Notes: generated by a model from the sequence alone, not told the origin. A stretch of 64,000 nucleotides of DNA from Alloalcanivorax marinus (GCF_016785095.1 NZ_JAEKJB010000010.1:248001-312000), one strand, 5' to 3'; shown: positions 46,124 through 56,019, counted from the first letter of the stretch. Numbers and translations: made by a program.

Positions 46124-47578
46124 ATGAAACCCACCCTACAACTGCAAATCGGCCAGCAGCTCACCATGACGCCCCAGCTGCAACAGGCGATCCGCCTGCT
46201 GCAACTGTCGACGCTGGACCTGCGCATGGAGATCCAGCAGGCGGTGGAAAACAACCCGCTGCTGGAGCTGGAGGACGGCGCCGAGGACTTCTCCGCCGAT
46301 GATTCGGACGGCGACGCCGACGGCGATCTCGACCTGGAGCGCGACGACGCCCTCGATGACCTGGTCGAGGGCCAGGTGGAAACCGACAGTGACTGGGACG
46401 ACCTCTACGTGGGCCAGAGCAGCGCCGGTTCCAGCGGTGAAGGTGACGACGCCGATGCCTGGCAGCAGCGCCACGCCAACCCGGTAACCCTGCTTGAGCA
46501 CCTGGAATGGCAGCTCAACCTGACCCCGATGAGCGACCGCGACCGGGTGATCGCGCAGATCATTCTCGAAGCCCTGGACGAACGCGGTTACGTAACGGTA
46601 TCCCTGGCCGACCTGCTGACCACCGCGGAAACCCAGATCAACGACCCGGACGACCCGGTGGAAGAGGACGAGGTGGTGGCCGTGCTGCACCGGCTGCAGC
46701 AATTCGATCCGGTGGGCGTGGCCAGCCGCGACCTGGCCGAGTGTCTGGGCGTGCAATTGGCACAATTGCCGGGGGACACCGAACACCTGGGCACCGCCCG
46801 GGCCATCCTCGACCATCAGGAACTGCTTGAGAAACACGACTACGCCGGCCTGCGCCGCACCCTCGGCGTGGGCGAGGCGGACCTGGTCGCGGCCCTGGCG
46901 GTGCTGCGTACCCTGGACCCCGCGCCCGGGCAACAGATCGGTGGCGAAGAGGTGGATTACGCCGTGCCCGACGTGGTGGTGCGCGCCCATCGCGGCGGCT
47001 GGCGGGTGGAACTCAACGAGGAAGTGCTGCCCAAGGTCAACCTGCATGCCCAGTACGCCCACATGGCCCGCCAGGTAGGCGGTGAAGACGGCCAGTACCT
47101 GCGTAACTGCATGCAGGAAGCCAAGTGGTTCCTGAAAAGCCTGCAAAGCCGCAACGACACCCTGCTCAAGGTGGCCAGCCGCATCGTCGAGGTCCAGCAG
47201 GACTTCTTCAACTACGGCGAGGAGGCCATGAAACCGCTGGTCCTGGCCGACATCGCCGAGGCGGTGGAAATGCACGAATCCACCATCAGCCGGGTCACCA
47301 ACCAAAAATTCATGCTGACTCCCCGGGGCGTGTTCGAACTTAAGTACTTCTTTTCCAGCCATGTGGACACGGACGGCGGCGGTGAGTGTTCCTCCACGGC
47401 CATTCGTGCCATCATTAAGAAGCTGGTCGCCGCCGAGAACCCTCGCAAGCCGCTCAGCGACAACAAGCTGGCGAACCTGCTCAACGACCAGGGTATCAAG
47501 GTGGCGCGCCGCACCGTCGCCAAGTACCGAGAGGCGATGCGAATCCCGTCCTCCAGCGCGCGTAAGCGACTGGTTTGA
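46124..47578 (+). CDS. rpoN: RNA polymerase sigma-54 factor
   Basis: A 484-residue sigma54. Region I is the Gln/Leu-rich start LQIGQQLTMTPQLQQAIRLL; region II is acidic (about 48-110); the core-binding part follows, then the helix-turn-helix segment (MHESTISRVTNQKFMLTPRG) and the RpoN box ARRTVAKYRE near the C-terminus. The place between lptB and hpf is conserved across gammaproteobacteria. Confidence 0.98.
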   Translation: MKPTLQLQIGQQLTMTPQLQQAIRLLQLSTLDLRMEIQQAVENNPLLELEDGAEDFSADDSDGDADGDLDLERDDALDDLVEGQVETDSDWDDLYVGQSSAGSSGEGDDADAWQQRHANPVTLLEHLEWQLNLTPMSDRDRVIAQIILEALDERGYVTVSLADLLTTAETQINDPDDPVEEDEVVAVLHRLQQFDPVGVASRDLAECLGVQLAQLPGDTEHLGTARAILDHQELLEKHDYAGLRRTLGVGEADLVAALAVLRTLDPAPGQQIGGEEVDYAVPDVVVRAHRGGWRVELNEEVLPKVNLHAQYAHMARQVGGEDGQYLRNCMQEAKWFLKSLQSRNDTLLKVASRIVEVQQDFFNYGEEAMKPLVLADIAEAVEMHESTISRVTNQKFMLTPRGVFELKYFFSSHVDTDGGGECSSTAIRAIIKKLVAAENPRKPLSDNKLANLLNDQGIKVARRTVAKYREAMRIPSSSARKRLV

Positions 47579-47623
47579 ACGGTAAAAAAGGACATCTCTT
47601 TCAATAGAGAGAAGGAGCCAGCT

Positions 47624-47923
47624 ATGCAAATCAACCTCAGTGGCCACCACCTGGATATCACCGACGCCCTGCGTGACTATGTGGACGAGAAATTCTCCAA
47701 ACTGGAACGCCACTCCGACCAGATCACCAGCATCCAGGTGATCCTGTCGCCGGAGCCCAAGTCCCACAAGGCGGAATCCACCATCCACATTTCCGGTGCC
47801 GACCTGTTCGCCACCGCCCACGCGGACGACATGTACGCGGCCATTGACGCCCTGACCAGCAAGCTGGACCGGCAAATCCTCAAACACAAGGAAAAGACCG
47901 TGGGCCGTAAGCACGGCCACTAG
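47624..47923 (+). CDS. hpf: Ribosome hibernation promoting factor, short form
   Basis: A 99-residue short HPF that forms 100S ribosomes with RMF in stationary phase. The fold starts MQINLSGHHLDITDALRDYV and has VDEKFSKLERH and DDMYAAIDALTSKLDRQI. It lacks the C-terminal dimerisation domain of long HPF. AAGGAG precedes the start; a small TCTCT/AGAGA hairpin lies just before it. Confidence 0.95.
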   Translation: MQINLSGHHLDITDALRDYVDEKFSKLERHSDQITSIQVILSPEPKSHKAESTIHISGADLFATAHADDMYAAIDALTSKLDRQILKHKEKTVGRKHGH

Positions 47924-47946
47924 GTCCGACCCGACAGACCCTGACT

Positions 47947-48420
47947 ATGCGAGTACGTGAACTGCTCACCGAAGACCGCACCTACGACGAGGTAGCGGTT
48001 ACCAGCAAAAAACGGTTGCTCGATCAGATCGCCCAGCTGGCCGCGGCCAGCTGTGGTGGTCTTAACGAGCAAGAAGTCTTCGACGCCCTGGTGGCCCGGG
48101 AAAAACTGGGTTCCACCGGCATCGGCGAGGGCATCGCCATCCCCCATTGCCGGCTCGGCCACTGCGACGCCGCCGTGGGGCTGCTGTTGAAATTGGCGGA
48201 GCCGGTGGACTTCGATGCCGTGGATGGCCGCCCGGTGGATCTTGTGTTCGTGCTCCTGGTGCCCGAACAGAACCCGGAACAGCATCTCAAGACGCTCAGC
48301 CACCTGGCCAACCTGTTCAACGACGACGACTATCGTGACGATCTGCGCCATGCCAGGGGCAGCCACCATCTTTACCAGACGGCGGTGGAGTCGGAAGCGG
48401 AAATACGCCTGGCCTCCTGA
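47947..48420 (+). CDS. ptsN: Nitrogen-PTS enzyme IIA
   Basis: A 157-residue EIIA-Ntr. The phosphorylated His is H67 in GEGIAIPHCRL. Receives phosphate from NPr (gene at 49295) and in relatives controls potassium transport and sigma54-linked metabolism. Between hpf and rapZ as usual. Confidence 0.96.
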   Translation: MRVRELLTEDRTYDEVAVTSKKRLLDQIAQLAAASCGGLNEQEVFDALVAREKLGSTGIGEGIAIPHCRLGHCDAAVGLLLKLAEPVDFDAVDGRPVDLVFVLLVPEQNPEQHLKTLSHLANLFNDDDYRDDLRHARGSHHLYQTAVESEAEIRLAS

Positions 48421-48443
48421 TCACACCGGAACCGTCGCGCCTT

Positions 48444-49298
48444 ATGAAACTGACCATCCTCAGCGGTCGCTCCGGCTCGGGCAAGACCACCGCCCTGCAA
48501 GCGCTGGAAGACCATGGCTATTACTGCGTGGACAACCTGCCCCTTGGCCTGTTGCCTACCCTCGCCGCCCAACTCCAGAATGAGGAACACGCCCTGGAAC
48601 GGGTCGCCGTGGGCGTGGACGCGCGCAACCTGCCACGCCAGTTGCTGGCCTTCAACCACATCATCGAGGAACTGCGCCAGCAACAGCTGGACACCGAGAT
48701 CATCTTCCTGGAGGCGGAGCCGGCCACCCTGCTCAAGCGCTTCAGCGCCACCCGGCGCCGTCACCCGTTGAGCGGCGACGAACGCACCCTGGCCGACGCC
48801 ATCGCCCTGGAAGCGCGCCTGCTCGCCGACATCCGCATGCTCGCCGACCTGGTCATCGACACCAGCAACCTGGATGTGCACACCCTGCGCAATATGATCC
48901 GCCAGCGGGTAGCGCGCCGGGACGTGCGGCTGTCCCTGCTGATCCAGTCGTTCGGTTACAAGAACGGCCTGCCCCACGATGCGGACCTGGTATTCGACGT
49001 ACGCGCCCTGCCCAACCCGCACTGGCAGGGAGACCTGCGTCCGCTCACCGGGCGTGACGAAAAGGTGGCCGAGTTTCTGCGCGGCCACCCGGAAAGCGGC
49101 GCCATGCTCGACGATATCTTTCACTTTCTGGACCGCTGGCTGCCCGCCTATGGCGCCAATGATCGCAGCTACGTCACCGTGGCGGTGGGCTGCACCGGCG
49201 GCCGGCACCGCTCCGTCTACATCACCGAGCAGCTCGCCCTTCGTCTGCGCGAGGAAGGCGTCCCCCTGCACGTGCGTCACCGGGAGCTGGACGGATGA
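48444..49298 (+). CDS. rapZ: RNase adapter protein RapZ
   Basis: A 284-residue P-loop protein. Walker A is GRSGSGKT (8-15); the C-terminal domain has VAVGCTGGRHRSVYI. In E. coli it guides RNase E to the small RNA GlmZ; outside enterics the partner is unclear. Overlaps the NPr gene (ATGA). Confidence 0.96.
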   Translation: MKLTILSGRSGSGKTTALQALEDHGYYCVDNLPLGLLPTLAAQLQNEEHALERVAVGVDARNLPRQLLAFNHIIEELRQQQLDTEIIFLEAEPATLLKRFSATRRRHPLSGDERTLADAIALEARLLADIRMLADLVIDTSNLDVHTLRNMIRQRVARRDVRLSLLIQSFGYKNGLPHDADLVFDVRALPNPHWQGDLRPLTGRDEKVAEFLRGHPESGAMLDDIFHFLDRWLPAYGANDRSYVTVAVGCTGGRHRSVYITEQLALRLREEGVPLHVRHRELDG

Positions 49299-49564
49299 TC
49301 GAGCGGGACCTGACCATCACCAACAAGCTCGGCCTGCACGCCCGCGCCGCCGCCAAGGTGGTCAGCGTGGCCTCGCGCTACAGCTGCGCCATCGAGGTGG
49401 TCCATGGCGAGCGCCGCATCGACGCCAAAAGCATCATGGGCCTGCTGACCCTGGGCGCCGCCAAGGGCACCGAGCTGCGCGTGCGCGTGGACGGCGAGGA
49501 CGAAGCGCCGGCCATGGACGAGCTCACCGATCTGTTCCAGCGCAAGTTCGACGAAGGCGAGTGA
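49295..49564 (+). CDS. ptsO: Nitrogen-PTS phosphocarrier protein NPr (HPr family)
   Basis: An 89-residue HPr-fold protein. The phosphorylated His is H15 in NKLGLHARAAAK, and S46 lies in DAKSIMGLL. It passes phosphate from PtsP to PtsN, encoded two genes upstream. Confidence 0.95.
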   Translation: MIERDLTITNKLGLHARAAAKVVSVASRYSCAIEVVHGERRIDAKSIMGLLTLGAAKGTELRVRVDGEDEAPAMDELTDLFQRKFDEGE

Positions 49565-49637
49565 CCCCTCCCTTTTGCATCCTTTGATCCTTCCGTCATC
49601 ACGCCTGGGTTAAACTGTCCGTTGGCGAGGAGGGGTC

Positions 49638-50999
49638 ATGTCGGAAAACACGCAGCATCAACGCAATCTCAAGACGGTTAACCGGGCCCTGGCCAGCGGC
49701 ACTTTTTCCCAGGTGCGTCAGTTACTCAACAACCTGCCCGGTGCCGAAGCCGCCCACCTGATCGAATCCTCCCCACCCCGGGAACGGGAAATCCTCTGGC
49801 AACTGCTCAACCAGGAGCAGGAATCCGAGGTACTGCAGTATCTGGGCGAAGAAGTCCGCGTGGAGCTGCTGCGCGACCTGCCGCCGGAAGAACTGGTCAC
49901 CCTGGTCGAGGACCTGGACACCGACGACCTGGCCGACCTCCTCCAGGAGTTGCCCGAGCAGGTTACCAGCCAGGTGCTCGCCGGCCTGGACGCCCAGAAC
50001 CGGGAGCGCCTGGAACAGGTGATGAGCTACCCGGAGGACACCGCCGGCGGCTTGATGAACACCGACGTGATCACGGTGCGCCCGGAGATCACCTTCGAGG
50101 TGGTGCAACGCTACCTGCGCCGCCGTGGTGAAATACCCGAGACCACCGACAACCTGCTGGTGGTTAACCGCAAGAATCAGTTCGTGGGGGTACTACCGCT
50201 TACCAAGGTGTTGATCTCCGACCCGGGCACCACGGTGCGCGAAGCCATGCGCACCGATGTGGAGGCAATCCCCGCCCACCGTTCCGAACACGACGTGGCC
50301 AAGCTGTTCGAACGGTTTGACCTGGTGACGGCCCCGGTGGTGGACGAAAACGGCGTGCTGGTGGGCCGGATCACCATTGACGACGTGGTGGACGTGATCC
50401 GCGAGGAAGCCGCCCACTCACTGATGGGCATGGCCGGCCTGGACGAGGACGAGGACACCTTCGGCTCGGTGTGGCAGACCGCCCGCCGCCGCGCGCTCTG
50501 GCTGGGCATCAACCTGCTCACCGCCCTGGCCGCCTCGGCGGTGATCAGCCTGTTCGAGAACACCCTGGAAAAAGTGGTCGCCCTGGCGGTACTGATGCCG
50601 ATCGTCGCCAGCATGGGCGGCATCGCCGGCAGCCAGACCCTGACCCTGGTGATTCGCGCCATGGCCCTGGGCCAGGTACAGGCGGGCAACACCCGCTATC
50701 TGCTGTTCAAGGAACTGTCGGTGGGGGCACTCAACGGCTTGCTATGGGCGGCGGTGATCGGCACCACCGCGGCGCTCTGGTTCGACAACCCGAGCCTGGG
50801 CGGTATCATCGCCTCGGCCATGGTGCTCAATCTGGTGGTAGCGGCCGGCGCCGGCGCGTTGATTCCGATCGTCATGAAGAAAATGGGGATCGACCCGGCG
50901 CTGGCCGGGTCGGTGGTGCTCACCACGGTCACCGACATCGTCGGTTTCATGGCCTTTCTGGGGCTGGCGACGCTGCTCTACGCGCAACTGCTGAGCTGA
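49638..50999 (+). CDS. mgtE: Magnesium transporter MgtE
   Basis: A 453-residue Mg2+ channel. N-terminal helical domain (to about 130), tandem CBS domains (about 135-255, ending RITIDDVVDVIREEAAHSL with the plug linkage), and five transmembrane helices from about 285 (SMGGIAGSQTLTLVIRAMALG is the conserved pore segment). GAGGAGGG precedes the start. The 73-base upstream gap is too short for a magnesium riboswitch. Confidence 0.95.
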   Translation: MSENTQHQRNLKTVNRALASGTFSQVRQLLNNLPGAEAAHLIESSPPREREILWQLLNQEQESEVLQYLGEEVRVELLRDLPPEELVTLVEDLDTDDLADLLQELPEQVTSQVLAGLDAQNRERLEQVMSYPEDTAGGLMNTDVITVRPEITFEVVQRYLRRRGEIPETTDNLLVVNRKNQFVGVLPLTKVLISDPGTTVREAMRTDVEAIPAHRSEHDVAKLFERFDLVTAPVVDENGVLVGRITIDDVVDVIREEAAHSLMGMAGLDEDEDTFGSVWQTARRRALWLGINLLTALAASAVISLFENTLEKVVALAVLMPIVASMGGIAGSQTLTLVIRAMALGQVQAGNTRYLLFKELSVGALNGLLWAAVIGTTAALWFDNPSLGGIIASAMVLNLVVAAGAGALIPIVMKKMGIDPALAGSVVLTTVTDIVGFMAFLGLATLLYAQLLS

Positions 51000-51005
51000 A
51001 GCCGG

Positions 51006-51956
51006 TCAGACCAGATCCGGCGTGGTATCCGGTTCATCGTCGGCGACACCAAAAATATCGCGGAACGAGGCGTACACCGATACCGTCGTCACCGCCATCA
51101 GGAACAGACTCACCACCAAGGTGGCCATCACCAACAGCAGGCCCAGCAGCATCATCGCCAGGCTGTCGGGCCCGAACAACATGCCCGCCAGAGCCAGTAA
51201 ACCGGCCACCAGCGCCACCAGCACGCCCAACACCAATAGCGGGATCAGGCCGTACCAGAGCATCGGCAGCCAGTTACGCGCCACCGCCACCAGACTCTCC
51301 TTGATCGCCACCAGGCCGTTACGTTCACCGAACAACACCAGCGGCGCCTGGAACCAGATCAGCGCCATGTAGGGAACCGACAGGGCGGCGATCACCAGGC
51401 CCAGCAACAGCATCTTGAAAACGCTCAGCGCTCCCATGCCGGCCATCGCCTCGGCGCCCAGCGGATCACCGCCCAGGCTGGCGGAAAACAGCGCCGCGAT
51501 TTCACCGCCATACAGGGCCAGCGTCGCCACCACCGTAAGCAGGGTAAACAGAATCTGCAGCCCTACCTGCACCAGGCCGGCCAGGAACAACGGCCCGGTA
51601 CGCCGGGAAAAGCCCACGAACAAGTCGCCGAAATCAAACTCCTCGTCGTGCCAGCGCCGCCAGGCCAGCTGCATCAGCCCGGCGCTCAACACCGGGCCCA
51701 GCAGGGTGGGGGCGAAATTGCCGAGCACCGGCACGAACAAACCCACCAGGCTGACGCCCGTGAGTATCGCCATGAACACCAGCAACGCCAGGGTCCACAG
51801 CACACGGTTCGCGGCGGTCAGCCGCCAGGCACGCTTCCACCACAGCCAGCCATGGCCCAGCGGCCGACGCCGGGCCGGACCGACCACCTCTTCCTTGGTC
51901 GATTCCGGCGGCAGCGGATCACTGACCGGACCCTGGTAGGGGTTGCTCGGGTCCAT
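51006..51956 (-). CDS. BPSS1780-family multi-pass membrane protein (paralogue 1)
   Basis: A 316-residue inner-membrane protein with six or so hydrophobic segments. It begins MDPSNPYQGPV and then has GHGWLWWKRAWRL before the first helix, a pattern of the BPSS1780-type family of unknown function. GGGAG precedes ATG 51956. The upstream neighbour (51970-52770) shows the same NPYQ opening and the same DLFxGFSxRTGPL loop, so the two are tandem paralogues, 13 bases apart. Its stop is 6 bases from the convergent mgtE stop. Confidence 0.75.
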   Translation of the reverse strand: MDPSNPYQGPVSDPLPPESTKEEVVGPARRRPLGHGWLWWKRAWRLTAANRVLWTLALLVFMAILTGVSLVGLFVPVLGNFAPTLLGPVLSAGLMQLAWRRWHDEEFDFGDLFVGFSRRTGPLFLAGLVQVGLQILFTLLTVVATLALYGGEIAALFSASLGGDPLGAEAMAGMGALSVFKMLLLGLVIAALSVPYMALIWFQAPLVLFGERNGLVAIKESLVAVARNWLPMLWYGLIPLLVLGVLVALVAGLLALAGMLFGPDSLAMMLLGLLLVMATLVVSLFLMAVTTVSVYASFRDIFGVADDEPDTTPDLV

Positions 51957-51969
51957 CAACACTCCCGGT

Positions 51970-52770
51970 TCAGGCTTGTTCGGTAAGCACTTGCTTGAAG
52001 GACAGGTAGTAGGCACCGGCCATGATCGGCATCACGAACAGCCAGCCGAGCAGGAACGGCAGGGCCGCGACGGCCACGATCACCACCACCACGATGCCAT
52101 ACACGATGATCGGCAGCAGGTTGCGCAGACAGGCCTTGAAGCTCAGGGCCATGGCCTTGCCCGGGCCCAGGTCGGTGAGCATCACCAGGGGCACGGTGAA
52201 GTAGAACAGAAACGCCACCAGCACGGTCAGCACCAGGAACACCGGCACCAGCACCAGCAGGGCGGCGCTCAGGCCACCGTTCATCATCGCCGGGTCCATG
52301 CCCTGGGACGCGGAGAAGGCACCGGCGCCGGCGAACATCAGCGCCAGGCCGGCGATCAACAGGCCGAACACCACGTACACGCCCAGTTGCGCCAGAGCCA
52401 GCAGGATCAGCGGGCCGGTGCGCTCGGAAAAGCCGGCGAACAGATCCGCGAACTCGGACTGATTGCTGGTATCGATACGATGGAACATCTTCACCAGACC
52501 GGCGTACAACAACACCATCAGGAACGGCTGAGCCAGCGGACCGATGAACGGAATGAACTGCAGAACCATGGTGATCACGAAGGTCACCACCAGCGCCCCG
52601 ATCACCACGCCCCAATGGCCACTCAGCATTTTCATGCCGTCGCCGATCCAGCCCACGGCTTGGCCCACGGAGACCTTGTTGGGGCCACTCAGGGTCAGGG
52701 CGCCGGCCGCCGGTGTTTCCTTCACCACGTCGGCTTCAGGCTGTTGATAGGGGTTCAGGTCGTCGCTCAT
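51970..52770 (-). CDS. BPSS1780-family multi-pass membrane protein (paralogue 2)
   Basis: A 266-residue membrane protein with about six hydrophobic segments, opening MSDDLNPYQQPEADVV. The first cytoplasmic loop FADLFAGFSERTGPLILLA matches FGDLFVGFSRRTGPLFLAG in the next gene. First of the two-gene unit. Function is unknown; possibly a membrane-integrity protein. Confidence 0.78.
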   Translation of the reverse strand: MSDDLNPYQQPEADVVKETPAAGALTLSGPNKVSVGQAVGWIGDGMKMLSGHWGVVIGALVVTFVITMVLQFIPFIGPLAQPFLMVLLYAGLVKMFHRIDTSNQSEFADLFAGFSERTGPLILLALAQLGVYVVFGLLIAGLALMFAGAGAFSASQGMDPAMMNGGLSAALLVLVPVFLVLTVLVAFLFYFTVPLVMLTDLGPGKAMALSFKACLRNLLPIIVYGIVVVVIVAVAALPFLLGWLFVMPIMAGAYYLSFKQVLTEQA

Positions 52771-52811
52771 GGATAGCTTCCCTTAATTTCACGAAAGTCG
52801 GAATAAAACAG

Positions 52812-54167
52812 TCAAACGCCGGCGACCTTCATGGGCGCCAGCAACAAGGATCCGGAGGCAATATTCCCGCGCCGGTCCACATCCGTGCCACTGCCCAGGA
52901 TGCCGGCGAACATCTCCCCCAGATTTCCGGCAATGGTAAACTCTTGCAGTGGCTTCTGTATGACACCGTTCTCAATCCAGAAACCCGCCGCGCCTCGGGA
53001 ATAGTCCCCGGTGACCAGATTGACGCCCTGCCCCATCACTTCCGTGATCAGCACGCCGGTGCCCATGCGCCGCATCAGCGCCGCCTGATCCTCGCCGGTA
53101 TCGCTGATGGTCAGATTGCGCACCCCGCCGCCATTGCCGGTAGGCGACATATCCAGCCGCCGCGCGGCATACAATCCGAGCGCATAGCGGCGCAACACAC
53201 CGTCTTCCACGAACGCCTGATTGCGGGTCGGCAGACCATCGGCGTCGAACGCCGCCGAACCATTGCCGCCGGCCAGCCGGGGACGCTCGGCGATGTCGAT
53301 GCCGGCGGGAAACAGGCGCTCGCCAAGGCGCCCGCCGAGAAAGGACGCGCGCCGGTACAACAAACCACCGCTGATCGCCGACACGAAATGTCCGAGCAGG
53401 GAGGCGGCGATCTCCGGGGACAGCAGCACCGGCAGTTGGCCGGTGGCGGGCACCTCCGCGCCCAGGCGCGCCAGGGTCCGGCGACGGGCGGCCTCGCCCA
53501 CCTGCTCCGGGCTGGCCAGCCGGTCGGCGCGGCGGCCCCCGTCGAACCAGTGATCGCGCTGCATGCCGTTATCGTCCCCGGCCACCACCGCGCAACCCCG
53601 CGAGTGGAAGGTGCCCACCTGCCCTTGCAGGAAACCGGCGCTGTTACCCAGCACCTGCACACTGGTGCCGGTGCTCACCGAGGCGCCCTCGGAATTGACG
53701 ATACGAGGATCGTCCCGGGCCACACTCTCGCAGCGCAGCGCCTCCTCGATGGCCTGTTCGGTAGTCAGCGCCCAGGGGTGGTAAAGATCCAGGTCCGGGT
53801 TGTCGGTGGCCAGTTGCTCCGGCGCGGCCAGGCCGGCGAAGCGATCCTCCTCGGTATGGCGGGCAATGGCGCAGGCGGCGGCCACCGCGTCGCGCAGGCT
53901 CTCCGGACTGTCGTCGGAGGTACTCGCCTGGCCCTTGCGCTGACCAAAGTACACGGTCACGCCCAGGCCGCGATCGCGATGGAATTCCACCGTTTCCACT
54001 TCACCCAGACGGACGTCCACGGACAGACCCTGGGACAAACTCAGCCGTGCCTCGGCGGCGCTGGCGCCCTGACGTTTGGCTTCTTCGAGGACCTGGGCCA
54101 CGATGTCCCGGGCGGCGCCCAGGTTATGCGGGCCGAGATTGGCTGTCGCGCTGGCGTTTTCGGACAT
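52812..54167 (-). CDS. pmbA: Metalloprotease PmbA (TldE)
   Basis: A 451-residue PmbA/TldE, the non-catalytic partner of TldD in an unfoldase-like protease that matures some peptides. It shows RLGEVETVEFHRDRGLGVTVYFG and the C-terminal INSEGAS...GTGVLITEVMGQG pattern, without the HExxxH found in TldD. The start MSENASATAN is chosen by homology; no strong ribosome site is seen. It is divergent from darP with only 31 bases between starts. Confidence 0.94.
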   Translation of the reverse strand: MSENASATANLGPHNLGAARDIVAQVLEEAKRQGASAAEARLSLSQGLSVDVRLGEVETVEFHRDRGLGVTVYFGQRKGQASTSDDSPESLRDAVAAACAIARHTEEDRFAGLAAPEQLATDNPDLDLYHPWALTTEQAIEEALRCESVARDDPRIVNSEGASVSTGTSVQVLGNSAGFLQGQVGTFHSRGCAVVAGDDNGMQRDHWFDGGRRADRLASPEQVGEAARRRTLARLGAEVPATGQLPVLLSPEIAASLLGHFVSAISGGLLYRRASFLGGRLGERLFPAGIDIAERPRLAGGNGSAAFDADGLPTRNQAFVEDGVLRRYALGLYAARRLDMSPTGNGGGVRNLTISDTGEDQAALMRRMGTGVLITEVMGQGVNLVTGDYSRGAAGFWIENGVIQKPLQEFTIAGNLGEMFAGILGSGTDVDRRGNIASGSLLLAPMKVAGV

Positions 54168-54198
54168 AAAATAGGGTTTTCTCTTCCGCGTTGACGAT

Positions 54199-54738
54199 AT
54201 GACCGAGTATAACGATCCCCTGCCGAGCAAGACACGCCGCAAGCTGGAAATGCAGGACCTGCAGGAAGCCGGCCTGAAAATCATGGACCTCAAGGCCGGC
54301 CAGCAGGCCCGCCTGCCGCTCAACGACACCCTGCGCGCCGCCCTGGACGAAGCACGCCGCATCACCCATCCGGACGCGCGCCGCCGTCATGCGCTCTATG
54401 TGGGCCGCCTGATCAGCGACGACGACCCGGACAGCCTGCTTTCCGCCCTGGATACTCTTACCGATCCGCTACGCCAGCAGCGCCTCGTGCAATGGACCGA
54501 ACAGGTGCTCGCCTGCCCCGGCCCCCGGGACGCGGAAGCGGTGCTGCAACGTATTCTGGAATTTTACCCGGAGGCGGACCGGCAGACTCTGCGCAACCAG
54601 GCCCGCAACCTGATCAAGGCCCGCCCGGACGGCGAGCTGGCCGAGGCCGACGCCGACCAGCGTGCCCGCCTCAAGCGCGAGCGCAAGCGCTTCCAGGGGC
54701 TGCTGAACGACCTTGAGAAGAACGCGCCGCTATACTGA
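54199..54738 (+). CDS. darP: Dual-action ribosomal maturation protein DarP (YjgA)
   Basis: A 179-residue helical DUF615 protein assisting late 50S subunit assembly. The family pattern KTRRKLEMQDLQEAGLKIMD and the C-terminal DADQRARLKRERKRFQGLL are present. It normally neighbours pmbA; its last 9 bases overlap the convergent MFS gene. Confidence 0.92.
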   Translation: MTEYNDPLPSKTRRKLEMQDLQEAGLKIMDLKAGQQARLPLNDTLRAALDEARRITHPDARRRHALYVGRLISDDDPDSLLSALDTLTDPLRQQRLVQWTEQVLACPGPRDAEAVLQRILEFYPEADRQTLRNQARNLIKARPDGELAEADADQRARLKRERKRFQGLLNDLEKNAPLY

Positions 54739-55941
54739 CTCGTCAGCCTGGACCGGCGCGCCCTCGGCGGCGTACACCCCGGAGACCGCCTGCACCACGG
54801 CGATCACCATCAAGAACACCATGGGAATCAACCAGGCGCCGGACAGATCGTAGACGGCGCCCAGGGTCACCGGCCCGGTGGCGGACAGCAAATACCCCAG
54901 CGACTGGCACATGCCGGACAGCCCGGCGGATACCCGGGCGTCCGCCCCGCGCACCGCGATCAGGGTCAGTCCCAGGGCGATCATGCAGCCCTGCCCCACG
55001 CCGAGCAGCACCACCCAAAGCAGCGGCGCGCTCAACGGCGCCATCAACAGCCCGGCCATCCCCACCAGCGGCGGCACCTGCATCAGCCCCATGGCCAGCC
55101 GGCGGCGGCGGCGAAACAGGGCAAACAACAGCGGCGCGAAAAAGTTGGCCGGCATCCCACTCAGGGTGAACAGGGTCAGCAGGCGCCCGGCCTCCGCCTC
55201 GCCGGTACCGGTATCGGCGAAGAACTTGGCCAGCCAGGCGGTGAGCGTGTAGAACAGCAGGCTCTGACAACCGAAGAACAGGCTCAGCACCCAGGCATCG
55301 CGCTGCCGCCACAGGGTCGGGCGCGCCGCGACCACGGCGTGGCGCGCCGGCCGGTAGCGCAACATGGGCAGCCAGGCCAGAGCACCCAGCAGCGCCACCA
55401 GCGCACTGGCCGCCAGCGGATAACGCCAGTCGCCGCCAAACTGGTCGCGCACCGGTACCGCGAAGGCCGCAGCCGCCGACGCACCGCAGGACATCACCAC
55501 CGAATAGAGAGCGGTCACCGCCGCCACCCGGTGCGGGAAGCGCTGGCGTACCAGGCCCGGAGTGAGCACGTTCATCACCGCGATGGCGGCGCCCATCATC
55601 ACCGTGCCCGCCAGCATCAACCCGTACACGCCGGGCACCCGCAGAGCCAGCCCCGCCAGCAGCACCCACAGGGCCAGCAGCAAGGCCCGCTCCAACCCCA
55701 GCCGCTCGCCCAGACGCGGCGCGAACAGTGACAATCCGGCGAAACACAGCAGCGGCAGGCTGGTCAGCAACCCCAGCGCCACCCCGTCCAGAGCCAGATC
55801 ATCACCAATGCCGTCGGCCAGCGGGCCGATCACCACGATGCCAGTACGCAAATTGGCGGCCAACAGAATCAACGCGGCCAGAAAACCCAGAAGGGGCCCG
55901 GCCCGGCGCAACGCACCGGGAGCCTGGGGAGAAGGGGACAT
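54730..55941 (-). CDS. MFS transporter, CynX/NimT (YeaN) family
   Basis: A 403-residue 12-helix major facilitator. The N-terminal AANLRTGIVVIGPL and LLTSLPLLCFAGLSLFAPRLG are typical of the CynX/NimT branch, whose members handle cyanate, 2-nitroimidazole or unknown small molecules. The transported compound here is unknown. The 78-base gap upstream (55942-56019) must hold its promoter. It is not part of the usual pmbA/tldD neighbourhood. Confidence 0.88.
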   Translation of the reverse strand: MSPSPQAPGALRRAGPLLGFLAALILLAANLRTGIVVIGPLADGIGDDLALDGVALGLLTSLPLLCFAGLSLFAPRLGERLGLERALLLALWVLLAGLALRVPGVYGLMLAGTVMMGAAIAVMNVLTPGLVRQRFPHRVAAVTALYSVVMSCGASAAAAFAVPVRDQFGGDWRYPLAASALVALLGALAWLPMLRYRPARHAVVAARPTLWRQRDAWVLSLFFGCQSLLFYTLTAWLAKFFADTGTGEAEAGRLLTLFTLSGMPANFFAPLLFALFRRRRRLAMGLMQVPPLVGMAGLLMAPLSAPLLWVVLLGVGQGCMIALGLTLIAVRGADARVSAGLSGMCQSLGYLLSATGPVTLGAVYDLSGAWLIPMVFLMVIAVVQAVSGVYAAEGAPVQADESV

Positions 55942-56019
55942 GCACAGCCTCGAACGCCAATGAAAGCGGGAAACGCAATCCTTAAGGATAACGCAAAATG
56001 CTTGACCTTTGGTGAGCGA

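Noticed and set aside
49565-49637. Magnesium riboswitch before mgtE
   Set aside because: The gap is only 73 bases and shows no extended folding; too short for ykoK or mgtA-type leaders.
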